A stretch of DNA of 64,000 nucleotides. It comes from Enterococcus casseliflavus NBRC 100478 (GTDB lineage Bacteria; Bacillota; Bacilli; Lactobacillales; Enterococcaceae). The stretch is taken from contig NZ_BCPT01000019.1 of assembly GCF_001544095.1 (NCBI RefSeq), positions 1 to 64,000 on the forward strand, read 5' to 3'. Below the pieces are notes generated by a model that saw only the letters and a program-made list of their open reading frames with translations, was not told where the DNA came from and did no database searches. A program made the position numbers and the translations under genes. The stretch's first letter is position 1. The number at the start of each line of letters is the position of its first letter. Below are positions 26,309 through 35,502 of the stretch, piece after piece.

Positions 26309-26749
26309 ATGACGGAGCAAAAGAAACGCTATAAAGCAGTTATCGCGAATCAAAGTTACACGATTATTGGACGCGAAAGCAAAGAACACATGGATATGGT
26401 GACAAGATTGGTCAATGACCAACTGCTTGAGATCATGCAATTATCGCCACAAACCGATCAAGAACAAGCGTCGATCTTATTAGCGATCAACGCTGTTTCC
26501 GACCAGCTGAAAAAACAAGAACAGCTGTTGGTCCTACAAAAAAAAGTGGACGAGTTGCGGGGACAAGCCATTAAAGCAACGGAGCTTGAGAATCGCATCA
26601 AGCGGATCGAAGCGATCGAATCCGAAGCACGGAAAGTTCTCGATGAGACAGGTCGCAGTGATGTGGAGATCCATAATCATGTGGAAGCACAACAGATCTT
26701 AAATGAACAAAGGAAACGAAAAATTCAAGAAAAGACAGCCCATGGGTAG
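26309..26749 (+). CDS. zapA: Cell division protein ZapA
   Basis: 146-residue protein that bundles FtsZ filaments. The N-terminal globular part (KKRYKAVIANQSYTIIGRESKEHM) and the following DQEQASILLAINAVSDQLKKQEQLLVLQ helix match ZapA. The C-terminal half is a charged coiled coil, somewhat longer than in classical ZapA. The ATG at 26309 is preferred: the ATG at 26291 lies inside the GGGAGG site that serves it. It is followed by cvpA and mutS2. Confidence 0.88.
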   Translation: MTEQKKRYKAVIANQSYTIIGRESKEHMDMVTRLVNDQLLEIMQLSPQTDQEQASILLAINAVSDQLKKQEQLLVLQKKVDELRGQAIKATELENRIKRIEAIESEARKVLDETGRSDVEIHNHVEAQQILNEQRKRKIQEKTAHG

Positions 26750-26772
26750 TGCGGCGTAGAAAGGATTCCTAA

Positions 26773-27327
26773 ATGATTGGATTATTTGTCTTGGTTTTGT
26801 TGTTGGCAGCCTTTTATGGCGGCGCGCGGCGCGGAACCAGTTTACAATTGGTCTCAGTTTTGGGCTATTTGCTCTCTTTTTTCTTTGCAGTTGCGAATTA
26901 CCAAGAAATTGCGAAAAAAATTGAGCTCTATGTTCCTTATATGTCAGTAACGGCGGATTCAAAGTTAAAATACTACGATATGGAACTGGCTTTAGATTTA
27001 GACAAAGCCTATTATGCGGCCATCGCTTTTGTGATGGTGCTCTTTGCTGGTTGGCTGATCACCAAACTATTAGTGATTTTTGCAGACAGTTTGCGTTACA
27101 AACGCCTACGTTTTTTAGGTGGTTATGACTGGGCAGTTGCGGGTGTTTTGAATGTTATCTTGATGTATATCAATTTGTACATGTTTTTCATGATTCTCTC
27201 AATGATCCCGTTTGCCACGATTCAAAATCTGTTTGAAACGAGCGGAACTGCGAATTTCATCGTTGATCGGTCGCCGATTCTCTCAGATTACTTCTATCGA
27301 TTGTGGATCACAGATGTGATTGGGTAA
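26773..27327 (+). CDS. CvpA family membrane protein
   Basis: 184-residue protein with four hydrophobic segments (about residues 2-20, 25-45, 75-105 and 120-150) and the N-terminal glycine-arginine run GGARRGTSLQ typical of CvpA/YshB. Family members are linked to colicin V production in E. coli; the role in Gram-positives is unclear. It lies 23 bases after zapA in the conserved zapA-cvpA-mutS2 order. Confidence 0.88.
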   Translation: MIGLFVLVLLLAAFYGGARRGTSLQLVSVLGYLLSFFFAVANYQEIAKKIELYVPYMSVTADSKLKYYDMELALDLDKAYYAAIAFVMVLFAGWLITKLLVIFADSLRYKRLRFLGGYDWAVAGVLNVILMYINLYMFFMILSMIPFATIQNLFETSGTANFIVDRSPILSDYFYRLWITDVIG

Positions 27328-27333
27328 AAAGCA

Positions 27334-27366
27334 GGCAGATGGTTGCAGAGCCATTCTGCCTTTTTC
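27334..27366 (+). terminator. Terminator between cvpA and mutS2
   Basis: GGCAGATGG pairs with CCATTCTGCC (one bulge), followed by TTTTTC. It may reduce read-through into mutS2. Confidence 0.6.
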
Positions 27367-27405
27367 TTAGGAACAAAAAGTTAAAACAAAGCAGGTGAGA
27401 AAAGA

Positions 27406-29769
27406 ATGAATACTAAGATCCTTGATGTTTTAGGATTTGAACAAGTAAAGAGTCAAATCGGTCAGTATATTGTAACAGCCCAAGGAAAAGAAGCCTTAGC
27501 AAAGCTTGCGCCATCAAGTGATGCGCAAGTCATTTCCTCTTGGCTAGCAGAAACAGAAGACGCGATCAAGATCCAACGTTTAAGAGGCGGAATCCCTGTA
27601 CCAAAGATTGAGAATATTCGTCCCCAAATGAAACGGATCGAAATTGGCGCCGATTTAAATGGCATTGAGTTGGCACAAGTTGCCCGTGTCTTATCAACTA
27701 CGCAGGAATTGAAACGCTTTTTTGCTGATTTGTCTGAAAGCGAGATTGAATTTTCCCGCTTGTATCACTGGGAAGAACAGTTGGTGTCTTTGCCAACCTT
27801 GAATCGACGCTTGAAAGAAGCTATCGATGAGGATGGCCGAGTCACAGATGATGCCTCTCCAGCACTACGTGGAATTCGCCAATCGATCCGACGAGCAGAA
27901 CGGACGATTCGCGAGACATTGGATGGCATCGTCCGAGGTGGCAATGCAAAGTATCTAAGTGATACGATCGTAACCATGCGAAATGAGCGTTATGTGATTC
28001 CAGTCAAACAAGAGTACCGAGGTGTTTTCGGCGGGGTAGTCCACGACCAAAGTTCCTCTGGTCAAACCTTGTTTATCGAACCGAAACAAGTAGTGGAACA
28101 AAATAACCGTTTGCGCCAGCATCAAATTGCGGAACGGGATGAAATTACACGTATTCTAGCAGAATTGTCAGCAGAGTTAGCCCCATATCAAAGAGAGATT
28201 CTCCATAATGCGTATGTGATCGGGATCATGGATTTCATGAATGCCAAGGCTCGTTTTGGAAAAGAGATGAAGGCAATCGTACCAGCGATCAATCAAGACA
28301 ACCATGTCTTTTTTAAGCAAGCACGTCATCCATTGATCGATCAAGAAAAAGTCGTTCCTAACGATATTACGATTGGAAAAGACTATCAAGCCGTTGTCAT
28401 TACTGGGCCGAATACCGGTGGGAAAACCATCACCTTAAAAACATTAGGGCTATTGCAGATCATGGGCCAAGCTGGTTTACCAATTTTGGCAGAAGAAGAA
28501 AGCCAAATGGGTGTCTTCAATGAGATTTTTGCGGACATTGGGGATGAACAATCCATTGAGCAAAGTCTATCGACTTTTTCTTCTCATATGACAACGATCG
28601 TTGAAGTGTTGAAAAAAGTCGACGAGACAAGCTTAGTTCTCTTTGATGAATTAGGCGCAGGAACCGATCCTCAAGAAGGGGCGGCACTAGCGATTGCGAT
28701 TTTGGACGAACTTGGGGCTAAGTCGGCTTATGTCATGGCGACGACCCATTATCCTGAATTGAAGGTTTATGGCTATAACCGATCCAATACGATCAATGCC
28801 TCTATGGAATTTGATGTTGATACCTTAAGTCCGACCTATCGCTTGTTGATCGGGGTTCCAGGACGAAGCAATGCGTTTGAAATTTCGAAAAGACTTGGCT
28901 TGCCAGAGACGATCATTGATCAAGCCAAAGAGATCATGGATGGAGAAAGCCAAGACCTGAATGAAATGATCGCTGATTTAGAAAATCGAAGAAAAATGAC
29001 GGAAACCGAGTATCTTGAAGTCCGTCATCATGTAAAAGAAGCGGCCCGCTTGCACCAAGAGCTAGAAGCAGCCTATAGTTATTTCTTTGAAGAACGTGAA
29101 AAAGAATTGGCGAAAGCTCGTCAAAAAGCCAATCAGATCGTTGAAGAAGCCAAAGAAGAATCTGAAAAAATCATTGCCGATATTCGTAAAATGCAGTTAG
29201 CCGGCGGTCAAACGAAGGTCAAAGAACACGAGCTGATCGACGCGCGCACCAAATTATCAGGTCTACAGCAAGAAGAACATCTGCAAAAAAACAAGGTTCT
29301 GCAAAAAGCCAAGGCAGCCAAGACGCTGAAAGAAGGAGACGAAGTGCTCGTAACTTCTTATGGGCAGCGAGGAGTCTTGTTGAAAAAAGCAGGCAAAAAT
29401 CAATGGCAAGTCCAAATCGGTATTTTGAAAATGAATTTGCCAGAAACAGATCTCCAACCAGCAGCGCCAGTGAAGGAGCCTACACAGCGTATCGTCAATA
29501 CGATTCGTTCTGCTGACAGCAGTCCAGTGGTCAATCAGTTGGATTTACGAGGCAAGCGGTACGAAGAAGCCCTCAATGAAGTGGATCAATATTTGGATGC
29601 GGCGATTTTGGCAGGTTATCCGCAAGTGACGATCGTCCACGGAAAAGGAACCGGTGCGCTGCGTCAAGGGATTACCGATTATTTGAAAAACCATCGCTCG
29701 GTGAAAAGTTTTGAATTTGCGCCAGCAAATCAAGGGGGCAATGGGGCGACCATTGTGAAGTTTAACTAA
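27406..29769 (+). CDS. mutS2: Endonuclease MutS2 (ribosome collision/recombination factor)
   Basis: 787-residue DNA/ribosome-acting ATPase. A MutS core without the mismatch-recognition domain fills the first about 510 residues, with Walker A GPNTGGKT near residue 334 and the LFDELGAGTDP Walker B. A long charged coiled coil follows (about 515-630). The C-terminal Smr domain (about 711-787) carries LDLRG and HGKGTGALR, the nuclease motifs. Family members suppress homologous recombination, and B. subtilis MutS2 splits collided ribosomes. It follows zapA and cvpA. Confidence 0.96.
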   Translation: MNTKILDVLGFEQVKSQIGQYIVTAQGKEALAKLAPSSDAQVISSWLAETEDAIKIQRLRGGIPVPKIENIRPQMKRIEIGADLNGIELAQVARVLSTTQELKRFFADLSESEIEFSRLYHWEEQLVSLPTLNRRLKEAIDEDGRVTDDASPALRGIRQSIRRAERTIRETLDGIVRGGNAKYLSDTIVTMRNERYVIPVKQEYRGVFGGVVHDQSSSGQTLFIEPKQVVEQNNRLRQHQIAERDEITRILAELSAELAPYQREILHNAYVIGIMDFMNAKARFGKEMKAIVPAINQDNHVFFKQARHPLIDQEKVVPNDITIGKDYQAVVITGPNTGGKTITLKTLGLLQIMGQAGLPILAEEESQMGVFNEIFADIGDEQSIEQSLSTFSSHMTTIVEVLKKVDETSLVLFDELGAGTDPQEGAALAIAILDELGAKSAYVMATTHYPELKVYGYNRSNTINASMEFDVDTLSPTYRLLIGVPGRSNAFEISKRLGLPETIIDQAKEIMDGESQDLNEMIADLENRRKMTETEYLEVRHHVKEAARLHQELEAAYSYFFEEREKELAKARQKANQIVEEAKEESEKIIADIRKMQLAGGQTKVKEHELIDARTKLSGLQQEEHLQKNKVLQKAKAAKTLKEGDEVLVTSYGQRGVLLKKAGKNQWQVQIGILKMNLPETDLQPAAPVKEPTQRIVNTIRSADSSPVVNQLDLRGKRYEEALNEVDQYLDAAILAGYPQVTIVHGKGTGALRQGITDYLKNHRSVKSFEFAPANQGGNGATIVKFN

Positions 29770-29827
29770 CCTTTAAGAACCCTTACCTTTTGTAAGCAGA
29801 CGATTTTAAAAAACTTCCGATACGTGG

Positions 29828-29833
29828 TATACT
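29828..29833 (+). promoter_or_regulatory. Extended -10 element of trxA promoter
   Basis: TATACT preceded by TGG, 33 bases upstream of trxA. The -35 region is only A/T-rich (TTTAAA 17 bases before). Confidence 0.4.
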
Positions 29834-29865
29834 TTTTTTAGTTTTAAAAATGGAGGGGAAGTACG

Positions 29866-30180
29866 ATGGCAAAAGAAATTACTGATAAAACTTTTTCAGA
29901 AGAAACCGATAAAGGCTTAGTCCTTATTGATTTTTGGGCAACTTGGTGTGGTCCATGTCGGATGCAAGCGCCGATCTTGGAACAATTAGCGAATGAATAT
30001 GAGGAAGACGAATTGAAGATCGTGAAAATGGATGTGGATGAAAATCCTGAAACACCAGCTTCATTCGGGATCATGTCTATTCCAACTTTGTTGTTGAAAA
30101 AAGACGGCCAAGTCGTTGATAAAGCAATTGGGGTGCATACAAAAGATCAATTGAAAGCTTTAGTTGCGGAACATATGTAA
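29866..30180 (+). CDS. trxA: Thioredoxin
   Basis: 104-residue thioredoxin, the main dithiol reductant of the cytosol. The active site WCGPC is at residues 28-32, the cis-proline is in MSIPTLLL (about 72-79), and the buried aspartate is in LIDFWA. Full length, with a GGAGGGG site and its own promoter and terminator, so it is probably monocistronic. Confidence 0.97.
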   Translation: MAKEITDKTFSEETDKGLVLIDFWATWCGPCRMQAPILEQLANEYEEDELKIVKMDVDENPETPASFGIMSIPTLLLKKDGQVVDKAIGVHTKDQLKALVAEHM

Positions 30181-30199
30181 TAGAAGAAACGTTTTTGAA

Positions 30200-30229
30200 G
30201 CAATAGCCGAAAGTGGCTATTGCTTTTTT
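30200..30229 (+). terminator. Terminator of trxA
   Basis: GCAATAGCC pairs perfectly with GGCTATTGC and is followed by a T-run. Confidence 0.85.
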
Positions 30230-30318
30230 TATTTTGGGGACAAAGTCTTTGAAGAATGCCTTTGACGTTTCTAACTTCTACTCTTTGTTCCATGCACTGC
30301 TGTTGGGGTTCACTCAAT

Positions 30319-30379
30319 TGCTAACGAGAAAAGTGAGAATGAACATTAAGAAAGCAGTCATTCTCCAGCAATGTTAGCA
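30319..30379. repeat. Nested inverted repeats between trxA and padR
   Basis: Outer arms TGCTAAC (30319-30325) and GTTAGCA (30373-30379) enclose inner arms GAGAATGA (30335-30342) and TCATTCTC (30358-30365). No T-run follows. The structure lies just upstream of the padR promoter; it could be an operator pair or the core of a small RNA. Confidence 0.5.
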
Positions 30380-30395
30380 GATCAGAAAAAAAAGA

Positions 30396-30440
30396 TTGAC
30401 GCTGGTTATATCATTCGATAATATATCATTAAGTGATATA
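30396..30440 (+). promoter_or_regulatory. padR promoter with overlapping PadR operator
   Basis: TTGACG (30396-30401) and TAATAT (30419-30424) are 17 bases apart. A dyad TATATCATTAAGTGATATA (30422-30440, perfect 7-base arms) overlaps the -10 and start region; ATATC dyads of this kind are typical PadR targets, suggesting self-repression. Confidence 0.6.
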
Positions 30441-30462
30441 GCTAGTGGGACGGAGGAATCAA

Positions 30463-30789
30463 ATGGATGAGGCATTGACAGATTCAACCTATTTGATTTT
30501 ATTAGCGCTTTTAAAGCCGAAACATGGGTATCTCATCATGAAACAGATCCATGAGCTAAGCCAAGGGACGTTTGAGATTGGTCCCGCAACGATGTATACG
30601 ATTTTAAAGAAGCTGACGAAAAAGGGGTGGATCGATTTAGAGGAGAGCGTTGACCGAAAAAAAATCTATCAGATTACACCAGAAGGAAGACAAGTTCTGG
30701 AGAAAGATATTCAACGGCGCAAATTATTTTACCAAATCGGAGAACAGGTTTTCGAAGCGTTAGGGGGAGAGCAAGATGGGCATCAATAA
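30463..30789 (+). CDS. PadR family transcriptional regulator
   Basis: 108-residue winged-helix repressor. The pattern YLILLALLKPKHGYLIMKQIHEL, then GTFEIGPATMYTILKKLTKKGWI, then the KIYQITPEGRQVLE wing, is standard PadR. The C-terminal helix is short, as in the small PadR subgroup. The ATG at 30463 follows GGAGG. It overlaps the DUF2812 gene by 14 bases, and the ABC exporter follows; these regulators often control a neighbouring membrane protein or drug exporter. Confidence 0.9.
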   Translation: MDEALTDSTYLILLALLKPKHGYLIMKQIHELSQGTFEIGPATMYTILKKLTKKGWIDLEESVDRKKIYQITPEGRQVLEKDIQRRKLFYQIGEQVFEALGGEQDGHQ

Positions 30790-31456
30790 GAAATACCTTC
30801 TTTCACTTGGTGTAGCCTATTACCCAGAAAAGGAAATGGTTCGTCTGCAAAAACAAGCGTCGTCAGGGTGGCACTTTGTGAAGATGAATCGGTTAGGGTT
30901 TTTGAAGTTTATCAAAGGAGACCCAGAAACGACCAAATATGCAGTAGACTTTTTCGAAGGAGAGCCCTCTGAGATCGTTGATTACTTAGCGATGTATCAA
31001 GCAGGAGGCTGGACTTATATCAGCAACTATAAAGATCGCTATTTTTATTTTAAAGCGTCTCCTGACACACCTGCGATTTTCAGTGACCAAGAAAGCTATC
31101 AAGAACGGATCGATAATGAAACTCGGTATTTAATGAAAAAATCGATTCTACTTTCGGTGATCAGTTTAGTGATATTAGCAGCAATTTATTTTCTAATCCG
31201 TTATTTCAATATTCGCACAAATCCATTTTGGTCCTTTGGACTAGGTTTGATTACGGGGCTGGTGTTTATCCCGATTGGGGTAGGATTAACCACGATCCTG
31301 ATGAAATTCTTATATAAAAATCGAGCAAGTTATTACAATGAACCAGAGAAACTGGCGAAGCGTCAACGAGTGATCCGCGATACCGTCATCTTGATGTTTG
31401 TCGGAGCGATCATTGGCGCCGGTATCGGCTTTTTCTTTAGTGATATATTTTATTAG
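30776..31456 (+). CDS. DUF2812 membrane protein
   Basis: 226-residue protein. The N-terminal about 115 residues form the soluble DUF2812 domain (KYLLSLGVAYYPEKEMVRLQ, then the GWTYISNYKDRYFYF segment). Membrane helices follow at about 123-143 and 150-180, with a third near the C-terminus (about 202-222). DUF2812 proteins are usually found beside PadR regulators; their function is unknown. Here it overlaps padR and precedes the ABC genes by 17 bases. Confidence 0.82.
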   Translation: MGINKKYLLSLGVAYYPEKEMVRLQKQASSGWHFVKMNRLGFLKFIKGDPETTKYAVDFFEGEPSEIVDYLAMYQAGGWTYISNYKDRYFYFKASPDTPAIFSDQESYQERIDNETRYLMKKSILLSVISLVILAAIYFLIRYFNIRTNPFWSFGLGLITGLVFIPIGVGLTTILMKFLYKNRASYYNEPEKLAKRQRVIRDTVILMFVGAIIGAGIGFFFSDIFY

Positions 31457-31473
31457 ACAGGGAAGGTGAGCAT

Positions 31474-32373
31474 GTGTTAGAAGCAAAACAATTAGTAAAA
31501 ACATTTGGCGATTATACAGCAGTCGATCAATTGTCCTTTACCATCAATGATGGACAGATCATGGGCTTGATTGGTCAAAATGGTGCTGGTAAAACGACGA
31601 CATTCCGATTGATCTTGGATTTCTTGAAAGCTGATCAAGGGGAAGTATTGTGGGATGGCCACAAAATTAGTGAAAAAGAATACAATCTTATTGGTTATCT
31701 GCCAGAAGAACGCGGCTTGTTTCCAAAAGTAACGATTGAAGATCAATTGATCTATTTCGCGCGGTTACGAGGCAAGAAGAAAGAAGACATCGTACCAAAA
31801 ATCGACTATTGGATGGACAAATTTAAAGTCAAAGGCAAGAAAACCGATAAAGTCAAATCGCTATCAAAAGGAAATCAGCAAAAAGTTCAGCTGATCTCAA
31901 CGTTGATCCATGAACCAAAATTGGTGATTTTAGATGAACCATTTAGTGGGTTAGACCCCGTCAATGCAGAACTGTTGAAAAATGGGATCATTGAACTGAA
32001 AAAAAATGGCTCATGTGTCATTTTCTCCAGTCATAATATGGATAATGTGGAAAAAATCTGCGATCACTTGATTATGCTGCGGGATGGTCAAACCGTCTTA
32101 AACGGAAAAGTTCATGAAATTCGTGAATCCTTTGGGCGGACGAAAGTCTATTTAGAATCCAACTTGACGAAAGAACAGCTCTTGGCAGTGGCAGGTGTCG
32201 AGGAAGTTCTTGCCAGAGAAGATGGCAGCTATGATATTACGATTGCTGATCCTGCAGTAGGAAAAACCTTATTTGATTTAGCAACGGCGGATGGTTATAT
32301 CCCTATGTTCAATCAACAACCGCCAACGTTAGAAGAAATCTTTAAGCGGAAGGCGGGAAAAATAAATGAGTAA
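31474..32373 (+). CDS. ABC exporter ATPase, NatA-like
   Basis: 299-residue ABC-2 type ATP-binding protein. Walker A GQNGAGKTT (about residues 34-42), signature LSKGNQQKVQLI, and Walker B LVILDEPFSGLDP are intact; a C-terminal regulatory extension follows. GTG 31474 is the only workable start, with AAGGTGAG before it. It overlaps the permease gene by eight bases. NatA-type pairs export sodium or drugs and lantibiotics; the substrate here is unknown. Confidence 0.92.
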   Translation: MLEAKQLVKTFGDYTAVDQLSFTINDGQIMGLIGQNGAGKTTTFRLILDFLKADQGEVLWDGHKISEKEYNLIGYLPEERGLFPKVTIEDQLIYFARLRGKKKEDIVPKIDYWMDKFKVKGKKTDKVKSLSKGNQQKVQLISTLIHEPKLVILDEPFSGLDPVNAELLKNGIIELKKNGSCVIFSSHNMDNVEKICDHLIMLRDGQTVLNGKVHEIRESFGRTKVYLESNLTKEQLLAVAGVEEVLAREDGSYDITIADPAVGKTLFDLATADGYIPMFNQQPPTLEEIFKRKAGKINE

Positions 32374-33619
32374 GTTTTGGGTAATCGCATTAGATGTTTA
32401 TAAAAAAAATATCAAATCAATTTCGTTTTTGATTATGATTCTCGTGCCATTTATTGCAACGGGGGCATTTTATCTCATTGGTTATTTTGCTGATGGTATG
32501 AACAGTGTCGACAAAATTGCCGTTTATGCGAATGAACCAGCCATTGCGCAGACCTTTGTGGACCAAAGCGGCGATGATTTTGAATTTGAAATTGTTGACA
32601 GCGAAGAACAAGGGCAGCAACAGATGGCAGACAAAGATGCTGATGCTTTGTTACTTATTACTGCTTCAGGGGATACGCTCCAAGGGGAATTACTAAGCGA
32701 GTCCTCAATGGGGCAAGCATTAGAGCTGACGATCCAACAGTTATTGACGGGGTTGCAGTCTTCCTATAGAGCTAGTGAGCTTGGCTTGACTGCTGAGCAA
32801 GTGGCAGTCCTTAGTGAAGTCGCACCGCTTGATCGTCAAAAAGTTTCCTTCGGTGAAGATGGCGAAATGACTTATGGGGAAGACAATACCGCGATGCAAT
32901 CACTAGTAAGTATGATCGCAACAATCATCCTCTTTTTCTTTATCATTACTTACGCACAGATCATTGCACAAGAGATCGCTTCTGAAAAAGGAACACGCAT
33001 CATGGAAGTCATTTTGTCTAGTACACGGGCGCAAATCCATTACTATGCCAAATTGACTGGTGTAATCATGGTTGCAGCGACCCAGCTAGTTGCTTATGTT
33101 GCGATTTTTGGCGGGAGCTATTTCTGGATCAAGGATAACCCAATGGTAAAAGACTTGTTGGCAAACTTTTCGACAGATGGCATTTTTGGTCCCTTCCTGG
33201 TGTTTGCGATCGTTTTCGTCTTCTTAGGAATTTTGATCTACTCGGTCTTGTCAGCCCTTTGCGGGTCGTTAGTGAACAAAGCAGAAGATACGGCGAAAGC
33301 CATCATTCCAGTAACATATCTTTCATTAGGCGGGTATATGCTTGGAATCGTGCTAGGCGGTATGGATCCTCATAACGTGGTCTTGCGAGTAACTTCCTAT
33401 GTACCATTTTTATCTTCCTTCATTATGCCAGTACGGCTTGCTAATGATACAGTGGGTATCGGCGGTGCATTGATTTCAGTAGGGATTCTTGCTGTTACCA
33501 CAATTGTCCTGATGCTGGTTTCTGCAAAAATGTACAAATCAAATGTCTTGATCTATAACGACAATGGCATTTTAGCAACGTTGAAACAATCACTAGTGTT
33601 AATGAAAAACGAGAAATAA
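32366..33619 (+). CDS. ABC-2 type exporter permease, NatB-like
   Basis: 417-residue permease: one N-terminal membrane helix (about residues 18-38), a long extracellular domain (about 45-180), then five or six C-terminal helices. The segment EIASEKGTRIMEVILSS is the conserved ABC-2/NatB coupling motif. It pairs with the ATPase gene that it overlaps, probably under PadR control. A strong terminator follows. Confidence 0.9.
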   Translation: MSKFWVIALDVYKKNIKSISFLIMILVPFIATGAFYLIGYFADGMNSVDKIAVYANEPAIAQTFVDQSGDDFEFEIVDSEEQGQQQMADKDADALLLITASGDTLQGELLSESSMGQALELTIQQLLTGLQSSYRASELGLTAEQVAVLSEVAPLDRQKVSFGEDGEMTYGEDNTAMQSLVSMIATIILFFFIITYAQIIAQEIASEKGTRIMEVILSSTRAQIHYYAKLTGVIMVAATQLVAYVAIFGGSYFWIKDNPMVKDLLANFSTDGIFGPFLVFAIVFVFLGILIYSVLSALCGSLVNKAEDTAKAIIPVTYLSLGGYMLGIVLGGMDPHNVVLRVTSYVPFLSSFIMPVRLANDTVGIGGALISVGILAVTTIVLMLVSAKMYKSNVLIYNDNGILATLKQSLVLMKNEK

Positions 33620-33623
33620 GCAA

Positions 33624-33657
33624 AACGCCCGATCCTTTTCGTGATCGGGCGTTTTTT
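33624..33657 (+). terminator. Terminator after the PadR/ABC operon
   Basis: Perfect stem AACGCCCGATC/GATCGGGCGTT with a T-run. Confidence 0.88.
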
Positions 33658-33690
33658 ATTCGCTAAAATCTAGAAACAAGGGGCAAGACT

Positions 33691-34404
33691 TTAGAATTCC
33701 TGCACTAAAAAGTTGAAGATCGATTGCTCAGAAGGCAGCTTGTGAGCGGCTAGCTCAGGATGCCACTGAATGCCTAAAATCGGTGCGCCATAGGCAGTGG
33801 ATTCAATGGCTTCAACGACACCATCAGGAGCGGTGGCAATCACGTTGAAATCATCCGCAACTGTTTTGACCGCTTGGTGATGAAAAGAATTGACGTGATA
33901 GGTTGTGCCTAAAAGAGCAGCCAAACGACTGTCTGCCTTGATTTTTACCCGATGTGTAGGGAATTGAAAGAACGTCGGCAATTGCACGTGTTTGATCGTT
34001 GGGTGATCGATCAAAGAGAGATCTTGGTACAAACTCCCGCCAAATGCGACATTGAGTAACTGCATGCCGCGGCAGATTCCAAAGATCGGTTTGTTTTGAG
34101 CCACTGCTTCTTTGATCAATGCCAATTCAAAGACATCACGATCAGGATGAATACCTTGAATCAAGGGATGAGGATCTTCGCCATAGTGAACAGGGGAGAC
34201 ATCGTGACCACCGGCTAACAAGAGTTTATCGATTTTGCTGATGTAAGTCGCAGCATCTTCCACGACACCCATTGGTAATAATAGGGGAATGCCTTGAGCT
34301 TGTTGGATATGGGTCACAAAATTTTTGGGTGTATAGGACAACCAATGTTCTGCTTCTTCAATCATTGGTCGTTCATTGGCAGCGATGCCGATAATGGGTT
34401 TCAT
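33691..34404 (-). CDS. Gamma-glutamyl-gamma-aminobutyrate hydrolase-like class I amidotransferase
   Basis: 237-residue peptidase C26/PuuD-like glutamine amidotransferase-fold hydrolase. The nucleophile elbow GICRGMQLLN has Cys111, and the His-Glu pair is in GIQWHPE. No partner synthetase domain is attached, so it should act as a hydrolase on gamma-glutamyl compounds. The start at 34404 follows GAAAGG; the frame upstream reads through the terminator of gloA and is not used. Confidence 0.87.
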   Translation of the reverse strand: MKPIIGIAANERPMIEEAEHWLSYTPKNFVTHIQQAQGIPLLLPMGVVEDAATYISKIDKLLLAGGHDVSPVHYGEDPHPLIQGIHPDRDVFELALIKEAVAQNKPIFGICRGMQLLNVAFGGSLYQDLSLIDHPTIKHVQLPTFFQFPTHRVKIKADSRLAALLGTTYHVNSFHHQAVKTVADDFNVIATAPDGVVEAIESTAYGAPILGIQWHPELAAHKLPSEQSIFNFLVQEF

Positions 34405-34452
34405 TTGATCAAACCTTTCTACTAGTAAATGAATCGAAATGAATCGAAAAAG

Positions 34453-34477
34453 AAAAAAGGACACGAGGTCCTTTTTT
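34453..34477. terminator. Terminator between the glyoxalase gene and the amidotransferase gene
   Basis: AAAAAAGGAC pairs with GTCCTTTTTT around a five-base loop; functional for the minus-strand glyoxalase gene. Confidence 0.7.
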
Positions 34478-34491
34478 CGATCACCTTCGCT

Positions 34492-34866
34492 TTATTTTTC
34501 GCGAATAACTTCGATTTTGTAGCCATCAGGATCTTTCACAAAATAGTAAGATGGAGAAGTCCCTGGTAGTCCTTTCAAGTCAGTGACGTCAAATCCGGCA
34601 GCTTGGTGCTTCTCATGAAGCGCTTCTAGATCATCGGTACTGATGGCGATGTGGCCATAGCCGTCGCCTAACTCATAGCCAGGATGGTCATAGTTATACG
34701 TCAACTCTAGCTCGTAATCATCACCAGGCAAAGTTAAGTAAACCAAAGTAAATTTATGTTCAGGAAAATCACGACGGCGAGATTCTTCAAAACCAAAGGC
34801 AGTTTGATAAAAATCTAGAGAAGCCGTTAAGTCTTTGACGCGGACACATGTGTGAGCCATTTTCAT
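34492..34866 (-). CDS. gloA: Lactoylglutathione lyase-type glyoxalase I
   Basis: 124-residue VOC protein. Metal ligands of glyoxalase I are recognisable: His5 in MAHTCVRVKDL, the glutamate in YELELTYN, the histidine in GYGHIAIS, and the terminal glutamate in GYKIEVIRE. The length fits bacterial GloA, which isomerises the hemithioacetal of methylglyoxal. The ATG at 34866 has AAAGGATGA ahead of it. The thiol cofactor in the host is unknown. Confidence 0.88.
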   Translation of the reverse strand: MKMAHTCVRVKDLTASLDFYQTAFGFEESRRRDFPEHKFTLVYLTLPGDDYELELTYNYDHPGYELGDGYGHIAISTDDLEALHEKHQAAGFDVTDLKGLPGTSPSYYFVKDPDGYKIEVIREK

Positions 34867-35013
34867 GGGTAAATCATCCTTTCGATCTTGATAGTTGTAT
34901 GATAACATATTTTCTCTTTTTGTAACGAATAAAAGACAACCGAGCGTTATTTCCAGCTTGTCCAGACTATTGGCATAGGGTAAAATGGAAAGAAAGTGTT
35001 GGTGGAGGGAATC

Positions 35014-35457
35014 ATGCCAGAAAAGGAAATTGTGTTCGGGGAAAAAGAAGCGGGAAAACCATACAAATCACGCTACGGGGCGTATGTCGTTCTTCCAAAT
35101 GAAAAAAATGAAGTGATCTTGGTGCAAGCACCCAACGGCGCCTATTTTTTACCAGGCGGTGAAATTGAACCAAATGAAAGCAAAGAAGAAGCGATCCAGC
35201 GAGAATTAATAGAAGAACTTGGATTTGAAGGAGAGATCGCTGAGTATCTAGGGGAGGCAGTTGAATACTTCTATTCGCGCCATCGCGACACGTTTTACCA
35301 TCACCCCGGCTATTTCTATTTAATGACCAAATGGAAAAAAGTCTGTGAACCGACAGAAGAAACCAATCAGTTGTCATGGCACACGCCAGAAGAAGCGATC
35401 CAACGATTGAAACGCGGCAGCCATAAATGGGCAGTTGAACAGTGGTTGGCAAAATAA
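35014..35457 (+). CDS. NUDIX hydrolase
   Basis: 147-residue pyrophosphohydrolase. The Nudix box is complete: GGEIEPNESKEEAI then RELIEELGFEG (about residues 48-74), with the required glutamates. The start at 35014 follows GGTGGAGGG. The substrate is unknown; the protein resembles MutT-like enzymes with a long C-terminal segment. It is convergent with the HAD gene. Confidence 0.9.
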   Translation: MPEKEIVFGEKEAGKPYKSRYGAYVVLPNEKNEVILVQAPNGAYFLPGGEIEPNESKEEAIQRELIEELGFEGEIAEYLGEAVEYFYSRHRDTFYHHPGYFYLMTKWKKVCEPTEETNQLSWHTPEEAIQRLKRGSHKWAVEQWLAK

Positions 35458-35498
35458 AAAAGTCAGGCTTCCGATAAAATGGAAACCTGACTTTTTTT
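35458..35498. terminator. Bidirectional terminator between NUDIX and HAD genes
   Basis: AAGTCAGG.TTCC pairs with GGAA.CCTGACTT, with T-runs on both strands. Confidence 0.8.
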
Positions 35499-35502
35499 AC
35501 AC

